64,000 nt of DNA from Brachynemurus nebulosus (GCA_035578155.1 JAPWDM010000005.1:47882954-47946953), one strand, 5' to 3'; shown: positions 1 to 12,140, counted from the stretch's first letter. Numbers and translations: made by a program. Notes: generated by a model not told the origin, from the letters alone.

Positions 1-829
1 TTTGGTACACAATAAATGTAAACATTGTTCTTTAAAATTATTTATAAATAATTTTAAATTTTGAGTCATAAAGGATTCATAATTAACATGTTTGTAGAGC
101 CTGCAAAGCGGCGTCTCACCTACACCTATGGGAGAGATGCCGCATGAAAGAAGGTGAGACGCCGCATAGTTCATATAAAAAATTTTGTAGTTTTCACACA
201 TCTCCATACATGATGTATGCCATATGTAACCATTTTTGGCACTTTATACATCTTAACCAGTCAACTTTTTTTTGTTTCTGAATACTTTTCAAAACATTCA
301 ATATACACGCAATCATCATTATTTTCATTATCTTCACTAATATGAGAGCTTTTCCTGGTCCAATTAATGGATCTTTTATATTTACGTGGCATAATTTACA
401 GTCCAAAAAAAATTGCATAATTAAGATATAAGTCTATGTTTTTAACATGTAATATAATGCGGCATCTCTCCTTTTTGTTGGGATAGATGCCGCATGTTGC
501 TATAGCAAGCATAGTGCCGAATTTTAACATAAAATTTTATACAGTACTTTTAAAGTATACCAAAATTAATAACAAAACTCATTTTCATTAAAAAAATGAA
601 ATATGCATTCTTAAATTCGAATGAATTAAATGCTTGATAAAGTATTATATTAAAAAACTTACTTTTCAATAATAAAAAGTTGGATAATTACTAAACTGAT
701 GGACTAATCGTAGATGTTACCATATACAGCTTAAACAAGTAACTTATTTTAAACATATAATCCATTAATAGTGCTATCTATCAATCAACGGACGAACTAT
801 GGCTACTGCGGCATCTCTCCCGCACTTAC
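1..829. mobile_element. DNA transposon remnant with GCGGCATCTCTCC motifs, copy A
   Basis: Positions 1-512 match 43588-44093 closely, so this is a dispersed element whose left part is cut by the window edge. Its right end at 806-829 reads TGCGGCATCTCTCCCGCAC. This is the inverse of the left end of copy B at 43511-43533, which gives terminal inverted repeats of about 20 bp. The same 13-base motif recurs inside at 108-120, 130-143, 153-165, 459-471 and 483-493, in both orientations. These could be binding sites for the element's transposase. The interior also has a degraded reading frame (separate entry). Confidence 0.7.
194..418 (-). pseudogene. Possible transposase C-terminal zinc-finger remnant
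   Basis: A 74-codon open stretch inside copy A ends with D-W-L-R-C-I-K-C-Q-K-W-L-H-M. The spacing of C..C....W.H resembles the PHD-like finger found at the end of some DDE transposases (pogo/Tigger-like and related). In copy B the matching region (43728-43943) is shifted in frame, so the sequence is decaying and not functional. The superfamily is a guess; the finger spacing is what can be seen. Confidence 0.3.
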
Positions 830-858
830 TCTATAAAAGTTTGTACATTTTATTCAAA

Positions 859-1001
859 CCGCCGCCATTTTTGTATTGTATTGTTAAATAGTGGTATTAA
901 TCGTAAAAAAAAAAATCAGTCCCATTTCCCCATCCTATCCATCCGAAAAAAAATTGTGAAAATTTGTCTCTTTTTCAGCAAATCACACTGTGATGGCTAC
1001 C
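859..1001. mobile_element. Fragment of the TTAA-flanked foldback family
   Basis: This fragment matches the right arm of the element at 7429-8125. It has TTAAATAGTGGTATTAATCG, a CCCATCCTATCCATCCGAAA-type stretch, then CACACTGTGATGG and CTACC followed by TTAA at 1002-1005. Only one arm remains, so it is a deletion derivative. Confidence 0.7.
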
Positions 1002-1584
1002 TTAAAATATTATACAATAAATTATATATTCTATAAAAGATTGTTTCATAAATAATTTGTAATATATGTTTTTCTTTATTATTAAATACCGTGATCCGAC
1101 ACTGGTGATTTTCTAATTACAACACTCACTACGCCAGCCCGAACGTGTTTTCATGAGCGAATAAGTATTAATATGATAAAATCATTTTTTAAGAAGCATT
1201 TGATTGTTCTTATAAATAGTGCCTTGCAGTTGTATTCCAACTTGAAAAAATAATATTTTAGATACGATGGAAAAGGAAATTGGGAGACTTTTTTAGTTGT
1301 AAGTAATAAATAAGTTGAATAAATATATTACATATTGATAATTCTTCTGTCAATTTTGATGTGACGATTATTACAAACTGTAAAAAAATTTTTAAAAAAT
1401 AAAACGGGATTTTTATGAAGACACTTCCACACGCCGCTTGGTATCATTGGTTTTACAGAAAATCTCAGTTTACACTTTCTTTTTTACCCACTTGCTTCGT
1501 TCACTCTAATTTAAAGTTTATAACATTGTATTTGGAAATAGTCACCCTATTCGACTTCATCGCCTTTATTCTGACCGATTGTAA

Positions 1585-1920
1585 AATACCCCTGTCGCAG
1601 CATCCTGCATAACATAGCGAATTTCCGTTTATAAAAATCCGTTTTTCTGTGATTTTTCACCCTTTTAAGTGATTTTTCCTCCTCTTTCTAATGGTGTAAA
1701 TAAATGTCGAAAAAAATTGTTAACTTGAGAAAATTTTGGCAAAAAACTAATTTTTTTCACGAAAAATGGTCAAAAAAACCATGTTCTAGGCATCCGACAT
1801 GGCTGTTTAACGAATTTGTCCAACGGTGTGGGACTAAATATAAATTTAATACATAAATTTTAGTGAATATTATTTTCGGTTTCTAGGGACCCGAAAACAA
1901 ATTTCTATTATAGTCTCGGG
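1585..1920 (-). mobile_element. (TA)n-core element, copy a (core lost)
   Basis: It begins AATACCCCTGTCGCAGCATC and continues with ACATAGCGAATTTCC. This is the 3' end of the family in reverse orientation. It then shares the internal stretches around the CATCCGACATGG motif and ends in the 5'-half sequence (TTTCTAGGGACC). Where other copies have a long (TA)n run, this one has only a short AT stretch near 1835-1860. The complete reference copy is at 63157-63674. Confidence 0.75.
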
Positions 1921-2096
1921 AGATTTTTTCGGAGCTCTAAAAAATAAAATTTTCTTCGGAACCCTAAAAAACGGCATATAAGTAACATACAAACATATAC
2001 ATATGTATGACGTATATGACTTATATCGTGCTTATATACAATCTATCTTCCTGTTGTACCACAAACACATTCGTTCATATAATTATACATATAGGT

Positions 2097-2599
<503 letters not shown>

Positions 2600-2956
2600 T
2601 GGCGGTTATTCCAGGTATGCGGGGTAGGCGCCGCTTACCCTAGCTGTTTCTTAAAAACTGAAATAAATTTATAACGAAAATAACATTGTTTACAAAATAA
2701 TTTAAATATACAATTTCCATAAGATTTACCTTACATTATTGCATATATATTGCACATTAGAATGCATATATTATACCAATTATACATACCTAATTATGAT
2801 ATACCTAAAATGCATAAATATGGTCCACAGTACGTGTTACATATAGACACGATCAACAATAGACCCTGTAGCCAGTCTATGTAGCTGTGTATAGGACGTA
2901 CATACGCATATGTACCTACTCAGCTATGCGATCATCATCTGAGCATATCCGTGTGT

Positions 2957-3207
2957 ACTGAATCTGCATATGTATATTATGTATCTGTGCAGTTGTATTA
3001 GTGGTTTATAATACTGGTAGTCCTTTGGCATGGTAGGCACCAGGATCGGCGCATATCGTATATTCGATAACAGTCGATGTAATGGCTATACTGAATCTAC
3101 ATATGTATATGTATATGTGCAGCTGTATTAGTGGCTTATAATACCGTATAGTTCTTTTCCATCGTAGGCACCAGGCTCGGCGCTTATCGTATATTCGATA
3201 ACAGCCG
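2957..3207. repeat. Tandem duplication, about 132-bp unit, two copies
   Basis: Two adjacent copies share CTGAATCTRCATATGTATAT, GTGCAGYTGTATTAGTGG, GTAGGCACCAGG, TCGGCGC and ATCGTATATTCGATAACAG. The shared phrases begin near 2959 and 3091. No coding potential is seen. Confidence 0.8.
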
Positions 3208-3336
3208 AACTAACCAAATCTTAACTTGTGCTCTAATCACCTCAGCTTTTAAATTTTTTAGCATGCTTCCTATACTTATAAATTTATCGTTGCTGTCAAC
3301 TGTGATTTGATTATTAAGATTTTATTACCTACTGTC

Positions 3337-3461
3337 TTTTAGCGAATTTCCAAAACTGGAAATTCAGCTTTTACGCCAGGTGTCATGGTGCGACCTAAGC
3401 CCGGGACCATATCAGAAATATGTTTTGAGGTCCCTAGAATACGAAAATGATATTCACTAAA

Positions 3462-3533
<72 letters not shown>

Positions 3534-3690
3534 CCGCGCGATAACTCTCGAACGAAACGTCTAACGCTTATGAAATTTTGTGTGCGGACTGGATTCTGAA
3601 ATGGCTTGGCTAAGTTCGTTAGCCAGACACGTCGGATGCCCAGAAGTAGGTTTTCTGGCCATTTTTTATCATTCGATCCTATCATAAGGC
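3337..3690 (+). mobile_element. (TA)n-core element, copy c (3' truncated)
   Basis: Forward 5' end TTTTAGCGAATTTCC, then GAGGTCCCTAGAA, AAAATTTATATA, a (TA)n run at 3465-3529, the CCGCGCGATAACTCTCGAAC stretch and AGCCAGACACGTCGGATGCC. After about 3690 the match to the reference copy is lost, so the 3' end is missing or replaced. Confidence 0.78.
3465..3529. repeat. (TA)n microsatellite
   Basis: A pure TA run of about 65 bp between the two halves of copy c of the (TA)n-core family. Confidence 0.95.
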
Positions 3691-4244
3691 AGTTCGATTT
3701 TTACATCGTTGAAAAGGAAAAAAAAAATTATGAAGAAAATATTCTTATAATTTTCTTTCTATTTTAAGTATTTTTCGAGAAAATGTAAATTTTCACTTTT
3801 ATTCTTTCTTTGTTAGTCTAATAAGTAATTTATATTTATATCTCAGTTTTTAATAAGTATAAAAATATTTCACTTTTTTATTAAAAAATTTTGTGAGAAC
3901 AAGTGAAAACTATTCACATATATGAGATATAACACACATACATGTATAGAGTTTTGTTTCTCATTTATTGCATTATAATTAGCATGGTTCTATTCCATGT
4001 TAAAAAATGTAAATTAAACAGATTTTCTAAGCTAATGTAATGAAGAATTTTTTTTTTTTTTTTATTGAATTTTTAAGTAAACAAGAAATTGAAGATTATG
4101 TTATGATATAAATATTATTAAATATAAAACAAAACAAAATCTGTACAATGTACATATGTATGTACGGAAAAATATTTTGAATCGATTTTGAAAATTTTTC
4201 CACTAATAATTAATAATGTTAAAAAATTAAACCATTTCAAATGG

Positions 4245-5699
4245 ATTTAAGGTATTTTATGTGAGGTCAAGGTTTTCGGGACCTAAAAAGGCCAGAAATT
4301 AATTAACCAATCGATTTTAAAAAATTTTTCACAGTTAGTAAGTTAAAGTATTTGAATTAATTAATTAAATGATGTCCGCAAGAAGCTTACGGACTGCCAT
4401 AAGTTATATGAGATCCTTAGAACCCTTTTCTTACTGTTAGAGTACTAGACTTGTATGAGATTTACTGATCCCATAATTGTAAAAAATAAACTAAACGACC
4501 AATTTTAAAAATTTCTTCGCTGTTACAGAGCTAAACTATTTTAGATAGATTTAGAATACATTATGTAAGGTCCGTCAGGGTCCACAGGACCCAAAAGTGT
4601 CAAAAATAAACTAACTGACCGATTTTGAAAATTTTTTCACTGTTACAGAGCTAAACTATTTTAGATAAATATCGATTACGTTATGTAAGGTCCGCCTGGG
4701 TCCATAGGACCCAAAAGTGTCAAAAATAAACTGCCTGATCGATTTTGAAAATTTTTTCGCTGTTACAGAGCTAAACTGTTTTAGATAAATATAGATTCCG
4801 TTATGTAAGGTCTGCCAGGGTCCATAGGATCCAGAAGTGTCAAAAATAAACTAACTGACCGATTTTGAAAATTTTTTCACTGTTACAGAGCTAAACTATT
4901 TTAGATAAATATAAATTACGTTATGTAAGGTCCACCAAGATCCATAGAACCCAAAAGTGTCAAAAATAAACTAACTGACCGATTTTGAAAATTTTTTCAC
5001 TGTTACAGAGCTAAACTATTTTAGATAAGTATAGATTACGTTATGTAAGGTCTGCCAGGGTCCATAGGATCCAGAAGTGTCAAAAATAAACTAACTGACC
5101 GATTTTGAAAATTTTTTCACTGTACAGAGCTAAACTATTTTAGATAAATATAGATTACGTTATGTAAGGTCTGCCAGGGTCCATGGGATCCAAAAGTGTC
5201 AAAAATAAACTAACCGACCGATTTTGAAAATTTTTTCACAGTTGGGGAACTAACTATTTTAGATAGACATACATTACGTTATTTAGGGTCCGCCAGGGTC
5301 CATGGGGCCCAAAAGTGGTAAAAATAAACTAACCGACCGATTTTGAAAATTTTTTTACTGTTACAGAGCTAAACTATTTTAGATAAATATAGATTACGTT
5401 ATGTAAAGTCTGCCAGGGTCCATCGGATCCAAAAGCGTCAAAAATAAACTAGCCGACCGATTTTGAAAATTTTTTCACTGTTGGGGAGCTAAGCTATTTT
5501 AGATACATATAGATTACGTTATGTAAGGTCTGAAGTGTCAGTAGGACCTAAAAGTGTCAAAAATAAAATAACTGACCGATTTTGAAACCTTTTTACTATT
5601 ACGGAGGTAAACTATTTTAGATAGGTACAGGTTGTGTTATCTGAGATCCACAACTGTCCTGCGGATGCAAATGCGGCGTAGAATGCTACACAACGGGTT

Positions 5700-5700
<1 letters not shown>
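4245..5700. repeat. 120-bp minisatellite, about 12 units
   Basis: Head-to-tail units carry the phrases TTATGTAAGGTC, GCCAGGGTCCATAGGA, AAGTGTCAAAAATAAACTAA, CTGACCGATTTTGAAAATTT and AGCTAAACTATTTTAGATA. The units starting at 4561, 4681, 4801, 4921 and 5041 are exactly 120 bp apart. The outer units before 4430 and after 5520 are more diverged, and one- or two-base deletions shift the later ones. This gradient suggests expansion from the middle. Diverged single units occur at 5790-6090, 21640-21800 and 61525-61620. Confidence 0.92.

Positions 5701-5703
<3 letters not shown>

Positions 5704-5779
<76 letters not shown>
5704..5779. repeat. (TA)n microsatellite
   Basis: A TA run with one CA interruption. 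It separates the regular 120-bp array from the degenerate units and the 3' end that follow. Confidence 0.95.
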
Positions 5780-5787
5780 TTTACATA

Positions 5788-6126
5788 AAGTCCGCCTAGA
5801 ATATACGGTCGAGCTGATTTTTTAATGAGGTCCACCGGGATCTTGCAGATCCGAAAACGCCAGTAATAAGCTATCGAAAAGATGCTAAAAAATTTCTCAC
5901 TGCTAGAGAACTAAATTATTTTAGATGGATACAACTATGCTGCACAAAATTCGTTCGGGTTCTTGGGTCCCCAAAAATACCAAAACTAATTACCCAACCG
6001 ATTTTAAAAATTCTTTTACTCTTAGAAAGCTAAACTATTTTAAATAGGTACAGGTCTTAGATGAGATCCGCCAGTGCCCAAGATTTGGAAATTCGCTATG
6101 TTATGCAGATGCTGCGACAGGGGTAT
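5788..6126 (+). mobile_element. (TA)n-core element, minisatellite-bearing subtype, 3' part
   Basis: Two to three degenerate 120-bp units end in CCAAGATTTGGAAATTCGC, then TATGTTATGCAG, ATGCTGCGACAGGGGTATTT. This is the same terminal phrase as the plain subtype at 63632-63674, attached to a different interior. The relative at 21589-21817 has the same arrangement in reverse. The minisatellite therefore appears to belong to this element type. Confidence 0.7.
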
Positions 6127-6466
6127 TTTTTAAATGACTAAAAAACAACGGTTGCGTTATTAACACAACATAAAGTAATTAACACAACTTTTTTTAAGGA
6201 ATATTGACGAAAATAATTTTTCTTTAGACTATTGAAGGTAATTTAAATCGTGTTTATTTAGCCTCATAAAAATATTGCTGGTGTTTTACTTTGACTGTGA
6301 AAGAAAAGTTATTCCATATTTTTATATTTTTCCTGAATCTTATATTTTCTACAACTCAGTTTGTTACAAAAAAGCGTTTGCACATCATTTTCCAAACTTC
6401 TTTTGATAAATATTCTAAAATTAGGTGGTTGTTTGATACCAAAAAAGCTTTTCTCTTGTATGTTAT

Positions 6467-6728
6467 TCAGGCCCGGACTTAGCCTAAGTGGCGCCCGGGG
6501 CAAGGTCAAAAAATGGCGCCTCTGTAGAAAAAGTATTTCCTTTTTTCCTCCCAAAAAGCAAGTGACGAGCAAAAGAAGAAAAAAACCTCACATACCTAAT
6601 TTTGGCGCCCCTCAAAACCTGCCGCCCGGGACACGTGACCCGCCTGCTATTTTAGTACCTCTTTACACATTAAGTGTGATTTACCTTTTTGAAAGCGCAT
6701 ACCCAGTCTTAAAGCTCACGAGCCGCCA

Positions 6729-6731
<3 letters not shown>
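6467..6731. repeat. GC-rich hAT-like terminal fragments
   Basis: CAGGCCCGGACTTAGCC and GGCGCCCGGGGCAAGG near 6468-6505, then TGGCGCCCCTCAAAACCTGC and CCGCCCGGGACACGTGACCC. This composition matches degenerate termini of hAT-type repeats. A loosely related GC-rich stretch is at 35015-35130. The open frames crossing it are fortuitous. Confidence 0.45.

Positions 6732-6811
<80 letters not shown>
6732..6811. repeat. (TA)n microsatellite
   Basis: About 80 bp of pure TA. It would be the right portion of the TA core of copy b, cut off from the left portion by the 4.1-kb insertion. Confidence 0.95.
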
Positions 6812-6813
<2 letters not shown>

Positions 6814-6947
6814 TTTAGCGAATATTATTTTCAGTTTCTAGGGACCTCAAAACAAATTTCTGCCATGGTCCCGGGTTCAAGTCGTGTCATAACAGTGGCT
6901 GTAATAGCTGAGTTCCATTCTGGAAATTCGCTAAAAGCATATTAAAA
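6812..6947 (-). mobile_element. (TA)n-core element, copy b, 5' half
   Basis: Reverse orientation: AATTTTAGCGAATATTATTT, TTTCTAGGGACCTC, GCCATGGTCCCGGGTTC and the terminus TTCCATTCTGGAAATTCGC followed by TAAAA. It pairs with 2097-2427 as the other half of one element. Confidence 0.8.
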
Positions 6948-7428
6948 AATAATTTCTATAACTTCTTGACAGTGGCATCCTTGGTATTCTTCACACGCAT
7001 ATAAGCCCTGTATATATTTTATTTTTTTATTTACTACATCTGAGTTCATAAAAAGTGTGAACTTAAAGTGAAGTAGCACAAACACAAGTAAGAAAGAGTA
7101 GGTCGTTCATAGACAAAGAGCAAAAAAAGCAAATAAATAAATAAGTAAATAAGTATATGGGCGTCCCAACAAGTCGGCAGTATGGGGCGGCACCGGTGGG
7201 TGGCATCATGGCAATAAAGTTTTGAATTATTTATGAGTTCATTTACGACAGAAAATCTCTCTCGCACAGAAAAGTGATGAGTGTGAGATAACTTGAATTT
7301 TTCCGATTTTCTTTCATAGTTTTTCTAAAAAAAAAGAAGTAAGAAGTATTCTTTTGTAAATATAATATGAATTTTATTTGATATAGAGTAAGTAAACTTG
7401 AATCACTAACAAAAAACAAATTGGTTAA

Positions 7429-8125
7429 GGTACCACCACAGTGTTATCAGCCGAAAAATAGCCAATTTTCGCGATTTTTTTTCGGATGGATAGGATGGGG
7501 GAATTTGATTTAATTTTTTCTATGATTAATACCACTATTTAACAATAAAAAAATATTTTTCTTATTCTTTTTTATAATTATTATAATTTTTTGAAAAAAG
7601 TCTTCAAAAAAGGGCGAAAATCGGTGCCCACGATTGCGGCCGCAGTTTGCATCCGAAAAAAAAAGTCAAATAGATTATCAATCTGTAGGTAAGCCGCTAT
7701 ATGTACCTATGGGAGCTTTTTTTTTCTTTTGAAATCTTCCTATTTTTCCACACGAAAAACTATAAAAAATTTTATGCTTTTTATTGAAATCGCCGCCATT
7801 TTTTCAAATTTCAAGAAATACAAAAAAGCTCCCATAGGTACATAGCGGCTTACCTACAGAATTATAATTTATTTGATTTTTGTTTCGGATTATAGCTGCG
7901 GTGGCAATCGTGGGCACCGGTTTTCGCTCTTTTTTAAAGACACTTTCTTCAAAAAATTATAATAATTATAAAAAATAAATAAAAATGAATAAAAAAAATA
8001 TTTTTGTATGGTTAAATAGTGGTATTAATCGTAAAAAAAAATTCAATCCAATTCTCCCATCCTATCCATCCGAAAAAAATCGCGAAAATTGACTATTTTT
8101 CGGCTGATCACACTGTGATGGTACC
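7429..8125. mobile_element. TTAA-flanked foldback element
   Basis: A 697-bp element flanked by TTAA on both sides (7425-7428 and 8126-8129), with ends GGTACCACCACAGTG and CACTGTGATGGTACC. The two arms are inverted copies over about 300 bp each. They include CGATTTTTTTTCGGATGGAT, ACCACTATTTAAC and AGCCGCTATATGTACCTATG with their complements. TTAA target sites are typical of piggyBac-type transposition, although the usual CCC-starting terminus is not seen. No coding region is visible. A one-arm relative is at 859-1001. Confidence 0.85.
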
Positions 8126-8651
8126 TTAAATGCGAGGTTAACTCGTGCACCTGAGGTCCCCGTACGATATTGAAAATAAACATAATTAGTGAAAAGTTTA
8201 TCAATTAGTCAATTTTTAAGGAGGAATGAATTGTGAATCTGATATGGGTGCCGAACTTAATTCAATATGGCGTCCATAGTACTACAATTTTGAATTACAT
8301 ATGGTGGAAAGATATAATTTTTAATTGTAGCAAAACGAATATTTGATATGGGCAGGGGACACAGTGGTACCAAAGCACATTCTGGTCTGCGGTACAATTA
8401 AAGCAGATTTAGAATGTGTGTTGTATGTTTACAAACGTGTCAAATTTGTGAGTCTCCTCATGAAACTATAGTGATGTTATTGAAAAATAATTGTAAAATT
8501 TGTAAATTTTTCTTTTTAGGTGTACCTAACCTACATAAAAATGATTTGGCAATTTTGAACAAATGGTAGATCCTTATGGAAACTATGGTTGTTCAACAAA
8601 ATATATGTTCATATAAATATTATACCTGTGTTCATATGGTCAAATTACTGA

Positions 8652-9135
8652 GTGTCCCGGCCGGATGTATACATACCATTTACATGTTAATTTTTAACAT
8701 TGGATTCCCATAAGGAAAAAGTTACGTCACAAGAGTGCTTTGGATAAACATATTCCTATTTTTGGTAATTTTCTTTTATAAAATAATTTTTTCCATCAAA
8801 TTATCTGCACTATTTCTTCAGCAGAATATTTTTTTTTTTTGGTATTTTTATTATTTTAATATTTATCTTCAAGAAAATAAATAAATGCCTTTTTTGAATT
8901 TACAACAATTGACACAAATATTTATTATGTAAAAATGTGAATTACTTGAAAATTGCGACATTCATTTCTTTATTTTACTGCATTATTATCGTTAAAGCCA
9001 TAGTAATAGTAGTTATAATATTAAATTAGTATTATTAGTTTGTTCAAAACACTCTTGTGACATAACTTTTTCCTTATGGGAATCCAATGTTAAAAATTAA
9101 CATGTAAATCGTATGTATACATCCAAATGGGACAC
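8652..9135. mobile_element. MITE with about 85-bp terminal inverted repeats
   Basis: The left end GTGTCCCGGCCGGATGTATA continues through TTTACATGTTAATTTTTAAC and ATTGGATTCCCATAAGG to CAAGAGTG at about 8735. The right end (about 9050-9135) is its inverted copy, with a few differences. The interior is AT-rich and non-coding. No clear target-site duplication was seen. Confidence 0.8.
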
Positions 9136-9319
9136 CTGGTATAGTGGTATATGTTCAACAAGGACCTATAGTATACCTAATATGTTTTCTTATATATAAA
9201 ATTCTTATACGCAAAATTTTAGCTGATTGCTCTCGTTTTCCATATTGTATATTATATAGTTATAACTGTTATGAACAAAATGCACTCATAATTTCTATTT
9301 CGTTTTTGTAAATCTTTTG

Positions 9320-9440
9320 ATATTACTTTTGGTACAGAACAGTTGCAACCTTACTACTTTTGATACATAACTGCTGTGATCTTACTACTTTGATACAGAA
9401 CTGCTATGATCTTACTGCTTTTGATATGGAGCTACTGTAA
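9320..9440. repeat. Short tandem array, about 38-bp unit, three to four copies
   Basis: Repeats of the form TTTGATACAGAACTGCTATG followed by ATCTTACTACT. A related array at 61290-61415 shares CTATGATCTTACTAC. It lies directly left of the hAT-like MITE at 9443-9857. Confidence 0.75.
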
Positions 9441-9442
9441 CC

Positions 9443-9857
9443 CACAGACCAATGAACGAATATATTATATATTATATTATATTATATAGACTAATTATAT
9501 AAATGTATAATAAAGACAGCCAGTTACGACCAAGTTCCGACCTTAATAGTATTCTGTAATATAGTAATGGATGTTACACGTAGTAACGTTTTCAAATAAT
9601 TATTGTAAAAATATAATATAATGATAATAAAATTTTACTTTTTTGAGAAGAAACTGCAAAATTTTGAAAGAAAAAAAGTGGTATTCGCTTTATTTTCAAA
9701 ATACGTACGTATAAAAATGATGTTTTGCAATAATTATAGTCGCATTTGTTCAAAAATTGACATTGTTCCACCTTGTTACCTGCTTCAAGAAAAATGCCTA
9801 AAAACTGGCTTTACGCTTAGTCTAGTAGTATAATATAACAGTGTTCATTGGTCTGTG
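9443..9857. mobile_element. hAT-like MITE with 8-bp target duplication
   Basis: A 415-bp element with ends CACAGACCAATGAAC and GTTCATTGGTCTGTG, a 15-bp perfect terminal inverted repeat. It is flanked by CTGTAACC on the left (9435-9442) and CTGTAACT on the right (9858-9865), an 8-bp duplication with one mismatch. An 8-bp duplication is characteristic of hAT-type transposition. The interior is AT-rich, and an open frame inside it shows no known motif. Confidence 0.75.
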
Positions 9858-10461
9858 CTGTAACTTTAACATCCTTACTTTATATTATTACTCAATATAT
9901 GAATTAAGCCGGTATGTTAATATCAGAAAAAAATTGTTAATGCAAAAGTAGACGAAAATTTTATGATGATTTGAAATTTTTTCAATAAAATTCCCATACA
10001 TTCTTTAATTTGTTGCTTTTTTGAATTTTTTTTTTGGTTCACCGACATTCTATATGTTAGTAGCATAAATTTTTCTGAATCAGGTGATGAATACGGTGAC
10101 TTGAGCGCTTGTCATTTAGGAATTTGTGCAGTGACACGCGCAATGAAAAGCTTCTGCACCCGCCATTTTAATATGTATTAAAATAAAAAAAGAAAGTGTT
10201 GTAACACTTTAAGATCATTAGTAAGCAAAACGTTGAACCACAAAAATCTAAATCAATTTTCCTTGTTAAAATTTAATTCCCGAAATTGTCTTGCCTGCTT
10301 AAAGGTATTTCTCCGCTTAAATTTTTTTATGTATCTAAATCTGATATTTGAGATTTGGCCAGTTAGAGTCTTTATTACTTTATTTTCCTTTTTTACTAGC
10401 ACCTAAGGAGAACTTTTGTTGCTGATTCATTGGCAGCTAGTTAGTACTTGTTGAAATATAG

Positions 10462-11026
10462 TTTCTAACAAGGAGCATCACGGGGGTGTACCCCTCCGAT
10501 TTTGTTTATTCTTTGATATGTTGTAGAACATCGAAAAATAAGAGACACGTATTTTTTTTTTTGATTACGATAATGTCACACAGTCACCCTCTAGTTACTT
10601 ACCCCTAAACTTAGTATTATGAAATTGAGCAAAAAGAGGTTAATTAGATTTTTTCGCGTAGATTTGAAATCTGTAAACAAAATTTTAATATATTGTATTT
10701 TTTACCCCCTTTTCGCAAAATTAACCCCTAAATTTTAACCCCCAACCACCCCTGTTGATGTAATTTAAACAAGTTGCATGTCAATAGATAGCTCTTTAAA
10801 AAAGAGTAATATCGCCAATTTAAACTTTTGCTTTATCTCTTACCGTTTTCGAAATATTTGACAAATTAAATTTTTACCCCAATTTTTGAAGGGTGATTTC
10901 ACCACTCCAAACCGTTTTACAGCCGCTAAAAAAAAATACGTGTCTCTTATTTTTCGATGTTCTACAACATATCAAAGAATAAACAAAATCGGAGTGGAAC
11001 AACCCCGTGATGCTCCTTGTAAGAAA
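10462..11026. mobile_element. MITE with about 90-bp terminal inverted repeats
   Basis: The left end reads TTTCTAACAAGGAGCATCAC, then GGGG and CTCCGATTTTGTTTATTC, with TTTGATATGTTGTAGAACAT and AAATAAGAGACACGTATTTT following. The right end is the inverted copy, finishing GATGCTCCTTGTAAGAAA. The interior has CCCC-rich stretches (10700-10750) and no coding sequence. Confidence 0.8.
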
Positions 11027-11029
11027 AAC

Positions 11030-12140
11030 GGCAATGGTGTACAGACTGACTAGTATCGAAGCCTTGCCATCAGGATTATTATTTTACCTTTTCGGTACGG
11101 AACCCTAAAGGAGAGTTGATTCACACTTTTTTTTGTGCAAATTGCTGTAGGTATATACTTAATAAATATTTGACATTAATTAATTGAAAAATTTAATCGG
11201 TGCTGATTAAAAATTTAAATACATCCGATGTCATCGCTACGCTCTCTGATCTATTTTTTATTTCTGTGTAATTCTGTGTATCTATATGTGGGTGACATAC
11301 ATTCATACATACATACATACATACGACTCTATAATTTTGTAACCCTATAACGTTGTTGAAGTCTCACAGTGTTTTTATGGAATATCGTTAAAATTTAATA
11401 TCTAGCATGTCACATTATATGCCGGGGTTGGATGCGGAATGATAATCACTGTTTTAACAAAAAGGCCTTAATGATGTTATCATAAAATATAAAAATAGGT
11501 CATAACTATAATATGTCAAACAAACAACTCTACATACCATATATTTGTACATGTATAATTGGTGTAATACAAGTCCGAAATTGAGGAAAATAAACGACGA
11601 AAAAAATGAGTAAGTATTATGAGAAAATTGATTAAAATCTGATACCGTAAACCGGAGTGAATAGACGCGAATTCAAAGGTCACATTGTATTTTTTCGAAT
11701 TTTTTTTAAGAAAACCTTTGTTATTAAAAATTTATGCGAGCGTAGTCATTTGATGACATTAATCAAAAGTTTTTGAAGATATTTCTGGTTTTTGAAAAAA
11801 TAACAAAAATCATGTAACTAATAGCTCAAAATTGGTTTGGAATATAATTTAGAATTTTCTTTATATATTTATGTGTAGAAATAAACGTAAAATCGAATAT
11901 AAAATCTAGAAAAATCTGTTTTTATACAGTAGAACATCAAAATAAACTGTCTTTATCCCAGAGTAAAGTGGTAACGCAACTATCTCTATCATGAAATCTG
12001 TAGTCACTCTCTCCGTAGCAGCGGATGAGTGTAGGTCAATCACAGGTCAATTGTTTTGATTGTTGTTGGCATTGTTAGAGCCCCCCACACGATGCCATAT
12101 ACACGGGTTGCAGTATCATACATATATATGTATGCGACAC
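11030..12140. other. Degenerate non-coding DNA
   Basis: Apart from TTCGGTACGGAACCCTAAA at about 11088-11106 and the CATA run, I recognise nothing. The ACGGAACCCTAAA phrase recurs through the window (near 1950, 15903, 35874 and 49155 in various orientations) and looks like a fossil retroelement 3' tail. Confidence 0.5.
11296..11326. repeat. (CATA)n microsatellite
   Basis: A run of ACATACATTCATACATACAT type, about 30 bp. Confidence 0.85.

Noticed and set aside
7140..7205. GC-richer patch (AACAAGTCGGCAGTATGGGG, GCGGCACCGGTGGG) as an exon
   Set aside because: No splice sites or recognisable protein in any frame; more likely part of an old repeat.
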